From assembly GCA_030263715.1 (NCBI GenBank), contig SZPM01000018.1:1-53410 (forward strand): a stretch of DNA of 53,410 nucleotides, in the 5' to 3' direction. Every line of letters starts with the position of its first letter. Within the stretch, counting starts at the first letter, position 1. Below, in pieces: positions 32,216 through 41,231 of the stretch. Source of the DNA: ATM1 sp003577165 (GTDB lineage Bacteria; Armatimonadota; Fimbriimonadia; Fimbriimonadales; ATM1). Below the pieces are notes generated by a model, which was not told where the DNA came from, did no database searches, and worked only from the letters and a program-made list of their open reading frames with translations. A program made the translations under genes and the position numbers.

Positions 32216-33062
32216 CGCCTGACCCCAAGTAGGATTTTAGACGACCGACATTCGTTTCGTGCATGGTCTCAGCGTCGGGAGTTTCGACAATGATCGGAGC
32301 GTGTGCGAGCCTCTGGTCGTTCACGAGGAGGCGGAAGGCGAGTTCGCCGATCTCTCCCTGACCGATGTGCGCATGCCGGTCCTTCCGGGAGTTGAACGGT
32401 CGGAGCGAGTCGTTCGCGTGGATGACCCTCACTCTGTCAAGGCCGATGATCTTCTGGATCTGTTGAACGGTTTCCTCGTATGCTTGCTCCGTTCTTAGGT
32501 CGTAGCCGGCCGCGAAGAGGTGACAGGTGTCTATGCAGACGACAAGCCGAGAGTTGCCCTTGTTCTTCTCAATCACATAGGCGAGGTGTTCGAGTTTGTA
32601 TCCGAGACAGGTGCCTTGGCCTGCGGTCGTTTCCATCGCGAGAGAGACGGACTTCGGAGAATTGGCGAGAACTTCGCGTGCCGATTTGGCGAGAAGTTCC
32701 AGCCCATTCTGTTCGCCTGCGCCCGTGTGGGCGCCCATGTGAGAAACGACATACGGGATTTGAAGCGCGTGGCATCGCTCCAACTCGGAGGTGAGTGCGC
32801 CAATGCTCTTGTTGCGGAGTTCCGTGTCTGCGGCCGCCAGATTCACGAGATACGAGTCATGGGACACCAGCGCGTCAATCTCGGACTCCTTTCGCGCGGC
32901 CAGGAAGGCGTCACGAACATCTTCGGTGATGGCCTTCGCTTTCCATTGCTGCGGGCTGGAGGTGAACACTTGGACGGCAGTGCATCCGATCTCCTTGCCC
33001 TTGGTCACGGCTTTCGCGAGACCGCCGGATGTCGGCATGTGCGCGCCGATCAACCTTGACAT
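32172..33062 (-). CDS. nfo: deoxyribonuclease IV (AP endonuclease IV)
   Basis: A 296-residue TIM-barrel endonuclease cutting abasic sites. Metal-binding segments are visible: GAHMPTSGGL, VSHDSYLVNLAA, YVVSHMGAHTGAG, AMETTAGQGTCLG, VCIDTCHLFAAGYDL, IHANDSLRPFNSRKDRHAHIGQGEIG and the glutamate in IIVETPDAE. Length is typical, with a basic extra tail (GKGRKRGKAARTG). TAAGTT lies six bases before the ATG, inside the upstream gene, so it may be transcribed from its own leaderless promoter. Confidence 0.95.
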   Translation of the reverse strand: MSRLIGAHMPTSGGLAKAVTKGKEIGCTAVQVFTSSPQQWKAKAITEDVRDAFLAARKESEIDALVSHDSYLVNLAAADTELRNKSIGALTSELERCHALQIPYVVSHMGAHTGAGEQNGLELLAKSAREVLANSPKSVSLAMETTAGQGTCLGYKLEHLAYVIEKNKGNSRLVVCIDTCHLFAAGYDLRTEQAYEETVQQIQKIIGLDRVRVIHANDSLRPFNSRKDRHAHIGQGEIGELAFRLLVNDQRLAHAPIIVETPDAETMHETNVGRLKSYLGSGDGKGRKRGKAARTG

Positions 33063-33068
33063 GGACGG

Positions 33069-33074
33069 AACTTA
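33069..33074 (-). promoter_or_regulatory. -10-like element of nfo
   Basis: TAAGTT on the minus strand, six bases before the nfo ATG and touching the stop codon of the upstream gene. There is no Shine-Dalgarno sequence. nfo may also be read through from upstream. Confidence 0.3.
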
Positions 33075-33647
33075 CCCTTGCCGGCCTTCGATTGCGGCCA
33101 GCAGAACGGCCGCAGCGAGCCCGAGACGGCGGTCGAGGAGCCCGTCTCCTGAGTTTGGAAACTCGATGTCCATTCGAAAGACGAAAGGATTGAACCTCTG
33201 ACTGTAGTACGCGACGGGCACGCCGTTGATGTCCGCGTGGAACTTCTGCGGAACTAAGTTGGTCAAGAGCCTTCTTAAGAGCGCAAGGGCCGTGCTGTCT
33301 TCCACGATGCGGCCGATCTCCACGTCGAGATCGTTCATGAGGACCCAGTTGTCTCTCACGAGCGACGACCAGCCTTTTCGTTTGAGTGCGCCGACCTTCT
33401 GGCCCGATGCTGTGTCGAAGACGTCATAGGCGGCGGAGAAGTCTACGATCTGCCGCGCACGAATGTAAAGGACCTCGCGCGATTTGGATTCATCGCTGTA
33501 GAGGCGTATGTCTTCGCGGAGCCGGAACGCCTTCTGATGCGAGAACGCGACGAGACGATTCGCCGCGTCGTAAATCCTGAAGTTGGAACCGAACAGCTGC
33601 CAGTACTGCTTCTTGAGCAGCAGTTGTCGGGACTCGAAGTTCATCAT
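33072..33647 (-). CDS. LURP-one/tubby-like (phospholipid-scramblase-like) protein
   Basis: A 191-residue protein whose strand pattern matches the tubby C-terminal-like/LURP-one barrel: FRIYDAANRLVAFSHQKAFRLREDIRLYSDES, EVLYIRARQIVDFSAAYDVFDTASGQKVGALKRKG, and WVLMNDLDVEIGRIVED. A C-terminal helix (LGLAAAVLLAAIEGRQG) may insert into or touch the membrane. Bacterial members have no proven function. It lies 13 bases after the VWA gene, probably in the same operon. Confidence 0.68.
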   Translation of the reverse strand: MMNFESRQLLLKKQYWQLFGSNFRIYDAANRLVAFSHQKAFRLREDIRLYSDESKSREVLYIRARQIVDFSAAYDVFDTASGQKVGALKRKGWSSLVRDNWVLMNDLDVEIGRIVEDSTALALLRRLLTNLVPQKFHADINGVPVAYYSQRFNPFVFRMDIEFPNSGDGLLDRRLGLAAAVLLAAIEGRQG

Positions 33648-33660
33648 CCGATCTGCGGCC

Positions 33661-35013
33661 TCAGTTCTGCGACTTCTTACCCTGGTCGAGCGATGTCATC
33701 GTGCCGATGAGCGTCTTCTCGACTTGGCCTGTGTTGCCCTGCTGAAGTTCGCGAATCGCTTGCGTGACCTCTTGCGCTTCTCGAGTGCGCCCATCTTGAA
33801 TCAGCAGCATTTGCGTTTTCTGCAAGTCGGCGACGGCCATGGCGGCCGTGATCTGGCCCGACTTCAGGCCCATTACCGTCTTTTCGACGATTCGACTCGC
33901 GAGCGAAATCTCGACGAATCGCGCAACCCTCGGATCTTGGGGCACGCTGCACTTCGCCTGATCGGCCGTGAATTCGATAACGAAGTCGATGTCCACTCGT
34001 TCCGTCTTGCCCGTGACTGAATCGTCGTACGTTAGAGTTCCGTTCATCACCCTGTAATGGCCGAGCGGGTGATTTTGAAACTCTAAGTCCACCGCCACGT
34101 CCAACTCGGTGCCCTTCTCCACGTCCGCAAGCGCAATCGTCGTCTCGCGCGTACCGGGCTGGATGTCATGTCCGTAGACCTGTCGAAGATTGACCCAGCG
34201 AGCCGTTTTGAGGGTCAGAGACAGGTTGCGAGCAGCCACCGTCATCAACTTTTCCAACTCCGCGCGGAAAACTTCCGGGATCAGTTCCGGCCGTTGAATG
34301 AAGTAGTAGTTGCCTCCGCCACGCTTCGCCATCCCCGCCAACAACTCCTCATTGAATTCGTATCCGAATCCCAAGAAGGTGGTGGTGATGCCCCTCGACT
34401 TGATGTCGCCGACATGGTTCACCAGAGACGTGTAGTCCTTGATGCCCGTCGTAGGATCGCCGTCGGTGAAGACGACGAGCCTCTCGACGCGTCCGTCAAT
34501 GTGGGAGTTGAGAATCTGCTGCGCGCCCAAAGCAAGTCCGTCGTAAAGATTCGTCGTGTTCCCCGGCACGATTCGATTGATATAGTCTTTGACCAACTGC
34601 TTGTCGAGAATCCGCCCCGGCGGCATCAGCACGTCTACGGTTTCCTCAAAGGTGACGATGCTGAGAATGTCGTCCGGCGATAGCAGATCGATGACGTAGC
34701 CGCATGCGCGCTTGACGTAATCCAAGGGCTCGCCTTCCATCGAACCGCTTCGATCGATGACGAGGCACAAGTTGAGCGGCGTTCTCACTCCGCCGAATCC
34801 CTCGCCCGCACCAAGCATCGAGATGAGAAACTGCTCGCGCGCCGGCGCGTTGGCGAGCGCGGCGGGGCGACCTGCGATCACGTCCACTTTCAGGCCGTGA
34901 ATCCCACCCGGTGGTGGCGCACCGCCCATCTGCGTCCGATTGGGATCTCCCAACATCTGCGTCTTGTTCGGGTCCCCGGTGGGGATCATCTGAGTTCGAT
35001 TTGGATCGTTCAT
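33661..35013 (-). CDS. VWA-domain protein with N-terminal DPNRTQM repeats
   Basis: A 450-residue protein. The N-terminus carries three repeats DPNRTQM, DPNKTQM, DPNRTQM within the first 30 residues. A von Willebrand A domain starts near residue 78, with an intact metal site: CLVIDRSGSMEG (DxSxS), the Thr in NTTNLYD and the Asp in VVFTDGDPTTG. A beta-rich middle and a helical C-terminal region, containing another KTQM, follow. The Thr-Gln repeats look like phospho-threonine docking sites for FHA domains, and the two genes upstream encode FHA proteins. It has no signal peptide. It overlaps the FHA gene by four bases. Confidence 0.85.
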   Translation of the reverse strand: MNDPNRTQMIPTGDPNKTQMLGDPNRTQMGGAPPPGGIHGLKVDVIAGRPAALANAPAREQFLISMLGAGEGFGGVRTPLNLCLVIDRSGSMEGEPLDYVKRACGYVIDLLSPDDILSIVTFEETVDVLMPPGRILDKQLVKDYINRIVPGNTTNLYDGLALGAQQILNSHIDGRVERLVVFTDGDPTTGIKDYTSLVNHVGDIKSRGITTTFLGFGYEFNEELLAGMAKRGGGNYYFIQRPELIPEVFRAELEKLMTVAARNLSLTLKTARWVNLRQVYGHDIQPGTRETTIALADVEKGTELDVAVDLEFQNHPLGHYRVMNGTLTYDDSVTGKTERVDIDFVIEFTADQAKCSVPQDPRVARFVEISLASRIVEKTVMGLKSGQITAAMAVADLQKTQMLLIQDGRTREAQEVTQAIRELQQGNTGQVEKTLIGTMTSLDQGKKSQN

Positions 35014-36371
35014 GGTTCTATCCGAAATGTCGTGGATCCGATTCTGACTGTGTCTCCCGGCTTCGCCGTCGCCTCCTGAATTCGAACGCCGTTCAGCAGA
35101 GTTCCGTTCGTGCTTCCCAGATCGCGTACCAGCACACCGCCCTGCGTCAATTGGAGAGACGCGTGCCGGCGACTCGCGCTCGGGTCGAACGACAAGGTTA
35201 CACCGGGAGCCTCGCGGCCCAACACTAACTCGGTGAGGCCGATCTCAAATCTCTGGCCCGTAATGGGCCCGTCCAGCGCGACGAGCGAGAGGCCCGAAGA
35301 TGTCGGCGCTTGGACGACTGCCGTCGCTGGCTGGGACTGCGGGGGCTGCGATATCGGCTGCATGCCAGGGATTGGGCCCATCGCCACCGGCGATGCGGAC
35401 GGGCGCAGGGCGTCTACAGGTCGCGGTGCGATGCTTGGCGCGCCGCGCATCATGAAGCGGAGGCTGTAGGAGCCGACGTTGATGACGTCGCCGTGATTGA
35501 GGAAAGCCTCCGGAACTCGAATTCCGTTCACGCCGATGCCGACCGGCGACCCTCCGTCCACGAGCCGATATCGGCCGCCCCCCCGGACGATGCAAGCGTG
35601 CATCGGAGCGATGCTGGGATCGCCGAACAGCGGAATGTGCGCGTTCTCGCTTCGGCCGATGAAGGTGCTATGGGCGTCGACGATCCATTCTTTCCCCTCG
35701 TTTCTTCCGAGTTCGAGTCGAACCCACGCCTTGCGCGCCATCCGCTCGACGATGCCGACAAAGAGCCCGATGAACGCCCCCATGGTGACGCTCGCAGTCG
35801 CGCGCGATACTTCGCCGACCTCGCCCATCGTCTCAGATCGCGCGGCGAGGATAAGTTGACCGAAGACCTCGCCGAGGATGTCGAACGCGGCGCCTCCCAT
35901 CGCCCCCCCGATAAGCCCGCCGATCATCCCTTGAATTCCTCTTTGCAGCGAGCGGGTGGCGATCCCCTGCACCATGCCGATCAGCGCGCCGAATGGCAAG
36001 AACACGAGCGTCCTCGCCATCATGCGAACCGGAAGCGCGCTTGGATCAGGGGACGGCACGAACACGGCTGGGCCGAAAAAGAGCGTAGCGAGAACGCCGC
36101 CGATCTTGAGACCGATCACCGCGCCGATCGCCCCGAGCAGCAGCCCGCCGATCAATCCCCTTAGCAGGTGAGCCCGGCTCCCTTGCACCTTCCCGCTGGC
36201 TCCGCCGACGGCGAGGCCGATGAATCCGCCCACGGAGAGGCTGAATAACAGTTCCCAACGCGCCCACCCGGCTTCGTTGAACAGATCGTCCGGCGAAAAC
36301 GGCTCTGTGATTCCCCAGCCGAGTAAGCCGCCCAAGCCGCCGCAGAGGAAGAGGAAAAAGATCTGGCTCAT
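35010..36371 (-). CDS. membrane protein with two FHA domains
   Basis: A 453-residue protein. The first 210 residues are glycine-rich hydrophobic segments (FLCGGLGGLLGWGI, LLFSLSVGGFIGLAVGGASG, LIGGLLLGAIGAVIGLKIGG, MGAFIGLFVGIVERMA) forming several membrane helices. FHA domain 1 (about 215-310) reads FIGRSENAHIPLFGDPSIAPMHACI; its binding loop is less canonical. A Pro/Gln linker follows. FHA domain 2 (about 360-453) is canonical: LVLGREAPGVTLSFDPSASRRHASL and DLGSTNGTLLNGVRI. FHA domains read phospho-threonine, and the VWA protein after it is the obvious partner. It is coupled to the VWA gene by an ATGA overlap. Confidence 0.82.
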   Translation of the reverse strand: MSQIFFLFLCGGLGGLLGWGITEPFSPDDLFNEAGWARWELLFSLSVGGFIGLAVGGASGKVQGSRAHLLRGLIGGLLLGAIGAVIGLKIGGVLATLFFGPAVFVPSPDPSALPVRMMARTLVFLPFGALIGMVQGIATRSLQRGIQGMIGGLIGGAMGGAAFDILGEVFGQLILAARSETMGEVGEVSRATASVTMGAFIGLFVGIVERMARKAWVRLELGRNEGKEWIVDAHSTFIGRSENAHIPLFGDPSIAPMHACIVRGGGRYRLVDGGSPVGIGVNGIRVPEAFLNHGDVINVGSYSLRFMMRGAPSIAPRPVDALRPSASPVAMGPIPGMQPISQPPQSQPATAVVQAPTSSGLSLVALDGPITGQRFEIGLTELVLGREAPGVTLSFDPSASRRHASLQLTQGGVLVRDLGSTNGTLLNGVRIQEATAKPGDTVRIGSTTFRIEP

Positions 36372-36374
36372 GGC

Positions 36375-37628
36375 TTACGCTTCGAAGCGAAGTTCAGCCG
36401 AACCCAAGTGGATTCGGTCGCCGGGCTGCAAAGTCGTCTCCCCCTCAATGCGGCTGCCGTTGACGTACGTCCCATTGCTGCTTCCGACATCCCTTATGAT
36501 GACCGCATCTCCCTCCCGCCTCACTTCTGCGTGTTTGCGGCTGACCGTCGGGTCTGAGATGAGGATGACCCCCTCTCCCGCTTCGCGGCCGAGGAGCACG
36601 GCTCCGTCGGGGATTTCAACGGTTGCTCCCTGGACGAGCAGGCGTGGAGCGCTTGGCTTCGGCGTGGGCGCCGCCGCTCCCGTGGCTCCCACGGGCGCGA
36701 ACGCCTCATGGGGTAGGGGTTCCGGGCGCTGAGCTCTCGGATCGAACGGCGGTGCCTGTCCTGGAGGCGCGTCTGCGCCGTCATCGTCACTTTGTGTACC
36801 GTCCGGAACACTAACACCGACGCTCCGCAACTTCTCGGCAACCTTGCTCTCGTTCGCCTTGAGCCAGCGGAACAAGGCGTAAAGCGCCCCGATGCCGATC
36901 CCGAGTGCGAGCAGCCAGACGATGGCGTTGGCGACAGGGGACCTCACGCCCTGGTCCGCTCCCTCCGCCTGACCTCTGCCTGTGCGGCCACCTTTGTCGG
37001 CCGCCTGACCCTCCTTCGCCTCGGGTTTGCCTTCGCCTGCCTTGCCGGCAGGGACTGCGACCGCGAGAACAGGCGCGGCCTCGTCTCGGTCGAGGGCCAG
37101 CGTGTACTTCTGAGGAGTGGTGGCCTTCTTCGTCTTGCCCTCAAGATACTGTACTGAAACGGACACTTCTCCTGGAGGGACCCCGAAGAACAGGGCTTCT
37201 CCGCCCGAGATGAGGGCGGAGGCTGACCAACCCTTAGCTTCGAGCACCGCCATTCCGCCGTCGAGGGGATCCGAGCCCTGGGTGGCGTTCACTCGGACCT
37301 CGCCGATCCTCCAGATATTGGACTGAATAGTCCAGATACCGGTCTTGACGGAACTGATGTCAGACCAGGCGACGTTTCCTCGCCCGTCCTTCACCAGTAG
37401 AAACCCGCTTTCACCGTCTGGCACGGTGAGCTTGAACGGCTGGTTCTTGAACGCCAGACCATCGGCGGGCAGCTGGCTCGGCAGCTCTTTCAGGACCCAT
37501 GCCTCGAACGGTCCGGTCGCGCCAGAGCGCACCTCGATCTCCGCCGCGAAGGCCGCGGAGGTCACTGCCAGGGCGCTAATTGTCGCCAGCGCCTTCTTGC
37601 TCAGGGAACCAGTCATCCTCGTCACCAT
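36375..37628 (-). CDS. exported/transmembrane protein with C-terminal FHA domain
   Basis: About 417 residues. A signal peptide (KKALATISALAVTSAAFAAE) leads a periplasmic beta-rich region with weak carboxypeptidase-regulatory-like character. A low-complexity linker precedes one membrane helix (VANAIVWLLALGIGIGALYALF, about residues 235-256). A cytoplasmic linker and a canonical FHA domain follow (VLLGREAGEGVILISDPTVSRKHAEVRR, DVGSSNGTYVNGSRI). It could carry an outside signal to phospho-threonine binding inside. The ATG at 37628 is preferred because GGGAGG lies 11 bases upstream; it overlaps the nnr 3' end by 53 bases. Confidence 0.8.
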   Translation of the reverse strand: MVTRMTGSLSKKALATISALAVTSAAFAAEIEVRSGATGPFEAWVLKELPSQLPADGLAFKNQPFKLTVPDGESGFLLVKDGRGNVAWSDISSVKTGIWTIQSNIWRIGEVRVNATQGSDPLDGGMAVLEAKGWSASALISGGEALFFGVPPGEVSVSVQYLEGKTKKATTPQKYTLALDRDEAAPVLAVAVPAGKAGEGKPEAKEGQAADKGGRTGRGQAEGADQGVRSPVANAIVWLLALGIGIGALYALFRWLKANESKVAEKLRSVGVSVPDGTQSDDDGADAPPGQAPPFDPRAQRPEPLPHEAFAPVGATGAAAPTPKPSAPRLLVQGATVEIPDGAVLLGREAGEGVILISDPTVSRKHAEVRREGDAVIIRDVGSSNGTYVNGSRIEGETTLQPGDRIHLGSAELRFEA

Positions 37629-39189
37629 CGTCCCACGTTCCTCCCAGTCGGTCGAGATACCGTGCGACCAGCCCGGAGGCCGCCGCCGGGATCCCGTTCG
37701 CGATCTCCCGCGCAATCGCTCCAAATTGTCCTCCAATTTCCGCGGCTTCCCAGTCCTCGCCGGCCGTGCCATGGAGAAAGACAGCCGTCGCGGCTGCTTC
37801 GATTGTGGGGCAGCATCTGCGGGCGATGAGCGCGCCGATTGCGCCTGCCAGCACGTCGCCCGTGCCCGCAGTTGCGAGCGCAGTCGAGCCCCTGGGCCCG
37901 ATCAGCAGATCATGTTCGGGGGCGCAGATGAGGGTGTGCGGGCCCTTGAGCACTGCGACCGCGTCGAACTTCTCCGCGAGTTGCTTCGCAGACTCCACCC
38001 GGTTTGCGCGGACGTCGCCCGGGGACCACCCCAGAAGCCGTGCCGCCTCCCCCTCATGGGGAGTTAGAACGATCGTTCCCTTCGGCCGCGCCTTGAGGTC
38101 TGGCAGCCAATAGAGGGCGTCTGCGTCGAGGACCCAGTGGGTCGGTTCGCCCTCTTGGAACAGTTTCTCAAGGAAGCCTCGAACCCCCGCTTCGCGGCCC
38201 AGTCCAGGGCCGAGGATGGTGCAGTCAAAGTCCGAAGCGGCCCGCGCCACCGACTCGGCTGCGACTTCGGCAATCGAGCCTGCGGACTCTGGGAGGGGGA
38301 GGTGGATAGCCTCCGGGAGGGTGTTCCGGACGCCTTCGAGGACGAAGTCGATCGAGGCGATGGACACGAGGCCAGCCCCCGACCTGTAGGCGCCCAGAGC
38401 TGCGAGGGACGGGGCCCCTGGGTACGACCTCGAGCCGCCTACGACGAGGGCTGTTCCAACCGACTTCTTGTGTGCTGTTACGGGCATGGGCTGGAGCCGA
38501 CGAAGCGCCCAGGGCTCGTCGAGCAGTTCGGCGCGGCCCGCTCCCTCCACCAACTCGAGCGGGAATCCGATGTCCGCGACGAACCACTCCCCAGCCGCCG
38601 TGACACCCTCGCCCTGGAACAGGTACGGCTTCGGAAACCCGAGGACGACGGTCTCGTCTGCCTGGATGTAGGGGCCGACGGCCGCGCCTGTGTCGCAGTC
38701 GATCCCCGTGGGAACGTCCACCGAGATCGTGTGCCCCAGAAAGTCGTCCACCGCAGTCACGAGGTCGGCGATCGGGCCGCCGAGCGGCGCCCTCTGGCCG
38801 GTTCCGAGGAGCGCGTCGACCAGAACTGCGAAATCGTCGAGGCTGCCCTTCGCTTTGCGCGCGAACTTTGAGTCCGCGCCGAGGATCCGAACGCCGGATT
38901 CTGCCGCGCGACGATACTGGGCGAGCGCCTCGCCCTTCAGGTCGTCCGCTGGTGCGGAGAGCAGGACGGTGACATCGCAGTCCTCCTCGTGCAGAAAGCG
39001 CGCTGCGGCAAGTCCATCTCCGCCGTTGTTTCCTGGGCCGCAGAGAATCAGCACAGGTCCCTCGCCCACGGTGGCCGAGCGGGCCACCTCGCGTCCGGCG
39101 GCTTCCATCAGAGCCTTCGTGGAGATGCCGAATTCGGCTGTCGTTCGCCGATCGATCTCGCGCATTTCTGCGGAAGTGACGACCCTCAC
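37576..39189 (-). CDS. nnr: bifunctional NAD(P)H-hydrate epimerase / ADP-dependent dehydratase
   Basis: A 537-residue repair enzyme for damaged NAD(P)HX. The N-terminal YjeF_N epimerase domain (about 1-215) has LCGPGNNGGDGLAAARFL and the Asp/Gly loops DALLGTGQ and SVDVPTGIDCDTGA. The C-terminal ribokinase-like dehydratase (about 230-520) has LVVGGSRSYPGAPSLA, LDADALYWLPD, LTPHEGEAARLLGW and GTGDVLAGAIGALIA. It overlaps the SprT-like gene by four bases (ATGA) upstream and the FHA gene downstream. It is not otherwise linked to FHA signalling. Confidence 0.94.
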   Translation of the reverse strand: MRVVTSAEMREIDRRTTAEFGISTKALMEAAGREVARSATVGEGPVLILCGPGNNGGDGLAAARFLHEEDCDVTVLLSAPADDLKGEALAQYRRAAESGVRILGADSKFARKAKGSLDDFAVLVDALLGTGQRAPLGGPIADLVTAVDDFLGHTISVDVPTGIDCDTGAAVGPYIQADETVVLGFPKPYLFQGEGVTAAGEWFVADIGFPLELVEGAGRAELLDEPWALRRLQPMPVTAHKKSVGTALVVGGSRSYPGAPSLAALGAYRSGAGLVSIASIDFVLEGVRNTLPEAIHLPLPESAGSIAEVAAESVARAASDFDCTILGPGLGREAGVRGFLEKLFQEGEPTHWVLDADALYWLPDLKARPKGTIVLTPHEGEAARLLGWSPGDVRANRVESAKQLAEKFDAVAVLKGPHTLICAPEHDLLIGPRGSTALATAGTGDVLAGAIGALIARRCCPTIEAAATAVFLHGTAGEDWEAAEIGGQFGAIAREIANGIPAAASGLVARYLDRLGGTWDDGDEDDWFPEQEGAGDN

Positions 39190-39683
39190 CGAGCCGCCTT
39201 CGCTCGGCCAAGCGGCTTAATCCGCCCTCCGCATCCCGTATGCACGTAGATGTAGTTTCGCTTCAACGGCCTGACGCGGCGAATCTTCGCTCCGCAAGTC
39301 GAGCATGCGTAGACCAGGCGTCTCGGTACTCGGTTTCGTTGCACCGCGTACTGGTGAGTGACGGACGGGTCTGCGCCGAGGACGCGCATCGCGTGCTGCC
39401 ACTCTGTTCCGTGCGGCTTGGCTCTGCCCCCGTAGCGCATATGCACCCAGAGGTGCGCGTACTCGTGGAGCACCGTTTCGTGGATACGATCGCCATCCGT
39501 GAGTAGGATCGAACTCAGGCGGATCGTGTTTTCATCGAAGTAAGCGCGACCGGCGGTGGTTCGATACGGCCTCCATTCGACCGAGGGCGGAGTTGGCATC
39601 GGCAGAAGGCGCATCGCCAACTCGAGTGCGTACTCGACCGCGTGATCCGGGCTCGGCGCGAACAGATTGGGCCGAAAAGACAT
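39186..39683 (-). CDS. SprT-like zinc metallopeptidase
   Basis: A 165-residue SprT-family protein. The zinc-protease motif HEYAHLWVHMRYGG (HExxH) lies near residue 73. A following zinc ribbon has CSTCGAKIRR and a second knuckle HTGCGGRIKPLG, which has only one Cys where many members have two. Related SPRTN proteins cut DNA-protein crosslinks; the role of bacterial SprT is not settled. The ATG lies two bases from the terminator hairpin of htrA, and the gene leads the SprT-nnr-FHA-FHA-VWA run. Confidence 0.85.
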   Translation of the reverse strand: MSFRPNLFAPSPDHAVEYALELAMRLLPMPTPPSVEWRPYRTTAGRAYFDENTIRLSSILLTDGDRIHETVLHEYAHLWVHMRYGGRAKPHGTEWQHAMRVLGADPSVTHQYAVQRNRVPRRLVYACSTCGAKIRRVRPLKRNYIYVHTGCGGRIKPLGRAKAAR

Positions 39684-39685
39684 AA

Positions 39686-39713
39686 GGCCGCGAGTGATTA
39701 TGCACTCGCGGCC
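39686..39713 (-). terminator. hairpin terminator after htrA
   Basis: A perfect 11-bp stem (39686-39696 with 39703-39713) closes ATTATG. It lies 18 bases after the htrA stop on the minus strand, and its 3' edge is followed by TTATG. It sits immediately before the SprT-like ATG, so a transcript reading through would place the hairpin over that start site. Confidence 0.6.
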
Positions 39714-39731
39714 CCGAAAGACCCGCTCCCG

Positions 39732-41231
39732 TTAGAAGCGGACTGTGACGGACGTCACGGCAGTTCCCGCTCGGGTGACCTGACCGAAGGTGAGTTGCGC
39801 CGTTTGTCCACGCTTGTATTTGCCCACGGCCTCTCGAAGGGACTCGGGACTCGTGATCTTCGTGTCGCCAAGTTGCGTGATGACCATTCCGGGCTTGACA
39901 CCTGCGCGCTCTGCGGGCGATCCCGGTTCGACGGACTCGACGTACACTCCCGATTTGGTCGGCGAGAGGTTCACTTCATCCTCGGCGAGCGCCCGCACTT
40001 GGACTCCGAGTCGGGCAGGGCCGACGGCCTGTGGGGGCTCGTTTGTCGGCGGCTGGGTGGGGTCACCGAAGAACTCGCCGAACGGGTCGGGAATGTCACC
40101 GAAGGGGTTGACACCTCCGCCTCGCGGAGCCGTCGCCGCGCGCGCACGCGACCAGTGATCGTCGGGCAGGGGCGCGAGTTTCGCGCTTACTGTGACGGTC
40201 TTCCCGTCGCGAATCGCCTTGATCGAAATCGTAGATCCCGGACGGTGGACGAGCATCATATTGCGAAGGTCGGCTTCGCCGCGAATCGGTGTGCCCGCGA
40301 TCTCGATGACGACGTCTCCGGATTTGAGCCCCGCTTTCGCCGCGGGCGAGTCCGGCGTGACCTCTGCGACGTAAGCGCCGCTCTTCAAGCCCAACTCCTG
40401 TCGCTGGTAACCCGTGAGATTCTGCGGAGCCACGCCGAGGAAGGCGCGCTCGACCTTTCCGAATTTGACTAACTGATCTGCGACCGTCTTGGCGGTGTTG
40501 CCTGCAATGGCGAATCCGACGCCGCTGTTCGTGCCGGTTGCGCTCGCAATGACGGTGTTAATTCCGATGACTTCGCCTTTGTAGTTGACGAGCGGTCCGC
40601 CGGAGTTGCCCGGGTTGATCGCAGCGTCCGTTTGGATGGCGTCGAAGTAGGGTCGAATGCCGCTTGCAAGGGATCGATCGGGAACCTGCGTGTTGCGTCC
40701 AAGTCCGCTGACGTGTCCCCATGTGACAGTCTGCTCGAGTCCGAAGGGCGATCCGATTGCGATAGCGAGCTGACCGACGCGCACCGATTCACTGTCGGCG
40801 AATTTTGCGGCGGTGAGGTTCTTTTCGGCGACCTTCACGATAGCGAGGTCGCTTGCAGGGTCGGCGATGACGGACCCCTTTACTTCGCGTCCGTCGCTGA
40901 AGCGAACCGTCACTTCGTTGGCCCCGGCCACGACATGTTGGTTCGTCAAGATGTATCCGTCTTCACGGAATACGACGCCGGATCCGCCGGACATCCGATT
41001 GTTGATCTGGACGACGGAAGGTGCGATGCGCTCGACGAGTTTCGTTCCTGCAGCGTCGAGTTGCGCAAGCACGGCCACCTCGTCCGGCGCCAAGAGCGGC
41101 GAAGCGTTCGGGTCCGCGAAGGCGCGAGGCTGCGTGTTAAGGAAAACGGCAGTGCCGACCGCCCCGAGGGCGACGCCGGCGATCAGCGTCAATCCTACAG
41201 GAGACTTTAGTGCGTTTTTGAATGCTCTCAT
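39732..41231 (-). CDS. HtrA/DegP-type serine protease with two PDZ domains
   Basis: A 499-residue envelope protease. An N-terminal anchor or signal segment (VGLTLIAGVALGAVGTAVFL) precedes a trypsin-like domain with the full triad: His in TNQHVVAG, Asp in ASDLAIVKV and Ser in INPGNSGGPLV. Two PDZ domains follow (AYVAEVTPDSPAAKAGLKSGDVVIEI and VYVESVEPGSPAERAGVKPGMVITQL), separated by a Pro-rich linker. It should degrade or refold misfolded periplasmic proteins. It is the last gene of the sigma-anti-sigma-RseB operon (ATGA overlap) and is ended by a hairpin. The final residue is Phe. Confidence 0.93.
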   Translation of the reverse strand: MRAFKNALKSPVGLTLIAGVALGAVGTAVFLNTQPRAFADPNASPLLAPDEVAVLAQLDAAGTKLVERIAPSVVQINNRMSGGSGVVFREDGYILTNQHVVAGANEVTVRFSDGREVKGSVIADPASDLAIVKVAEKNLTAAKFADSESVRVGQLAIAIGSPFGLEQTVTWGHVSGLGRNTQVPDRSLASGIRPYFDAIQTDAAINPGNSGGPLVNYKGEVIGINTVIASATGTNSGVGFAIAGNTAKTVADQLVKFGKVERAFLGVAPQNLTGYQRQELGLKSGAYVAEVTPDSPAAKAGLKSGDVVIEIAGTPIRGEADLRNMMLVHRPGSTISIKAIRDGKTVTVSAKLAPLPDDHWSRARAATAPRGGGVNPFGDIPDPFGEFFGDPTQPPTNEPPQAVGPARLGVQVRALAEDEVNLSPTKSGVYVESVEPGSPAERAGVKPGMVITQLGDTKITSPESLREAVGKYKRGQTAQLTFGQVTRAGTAVTSVTVRF

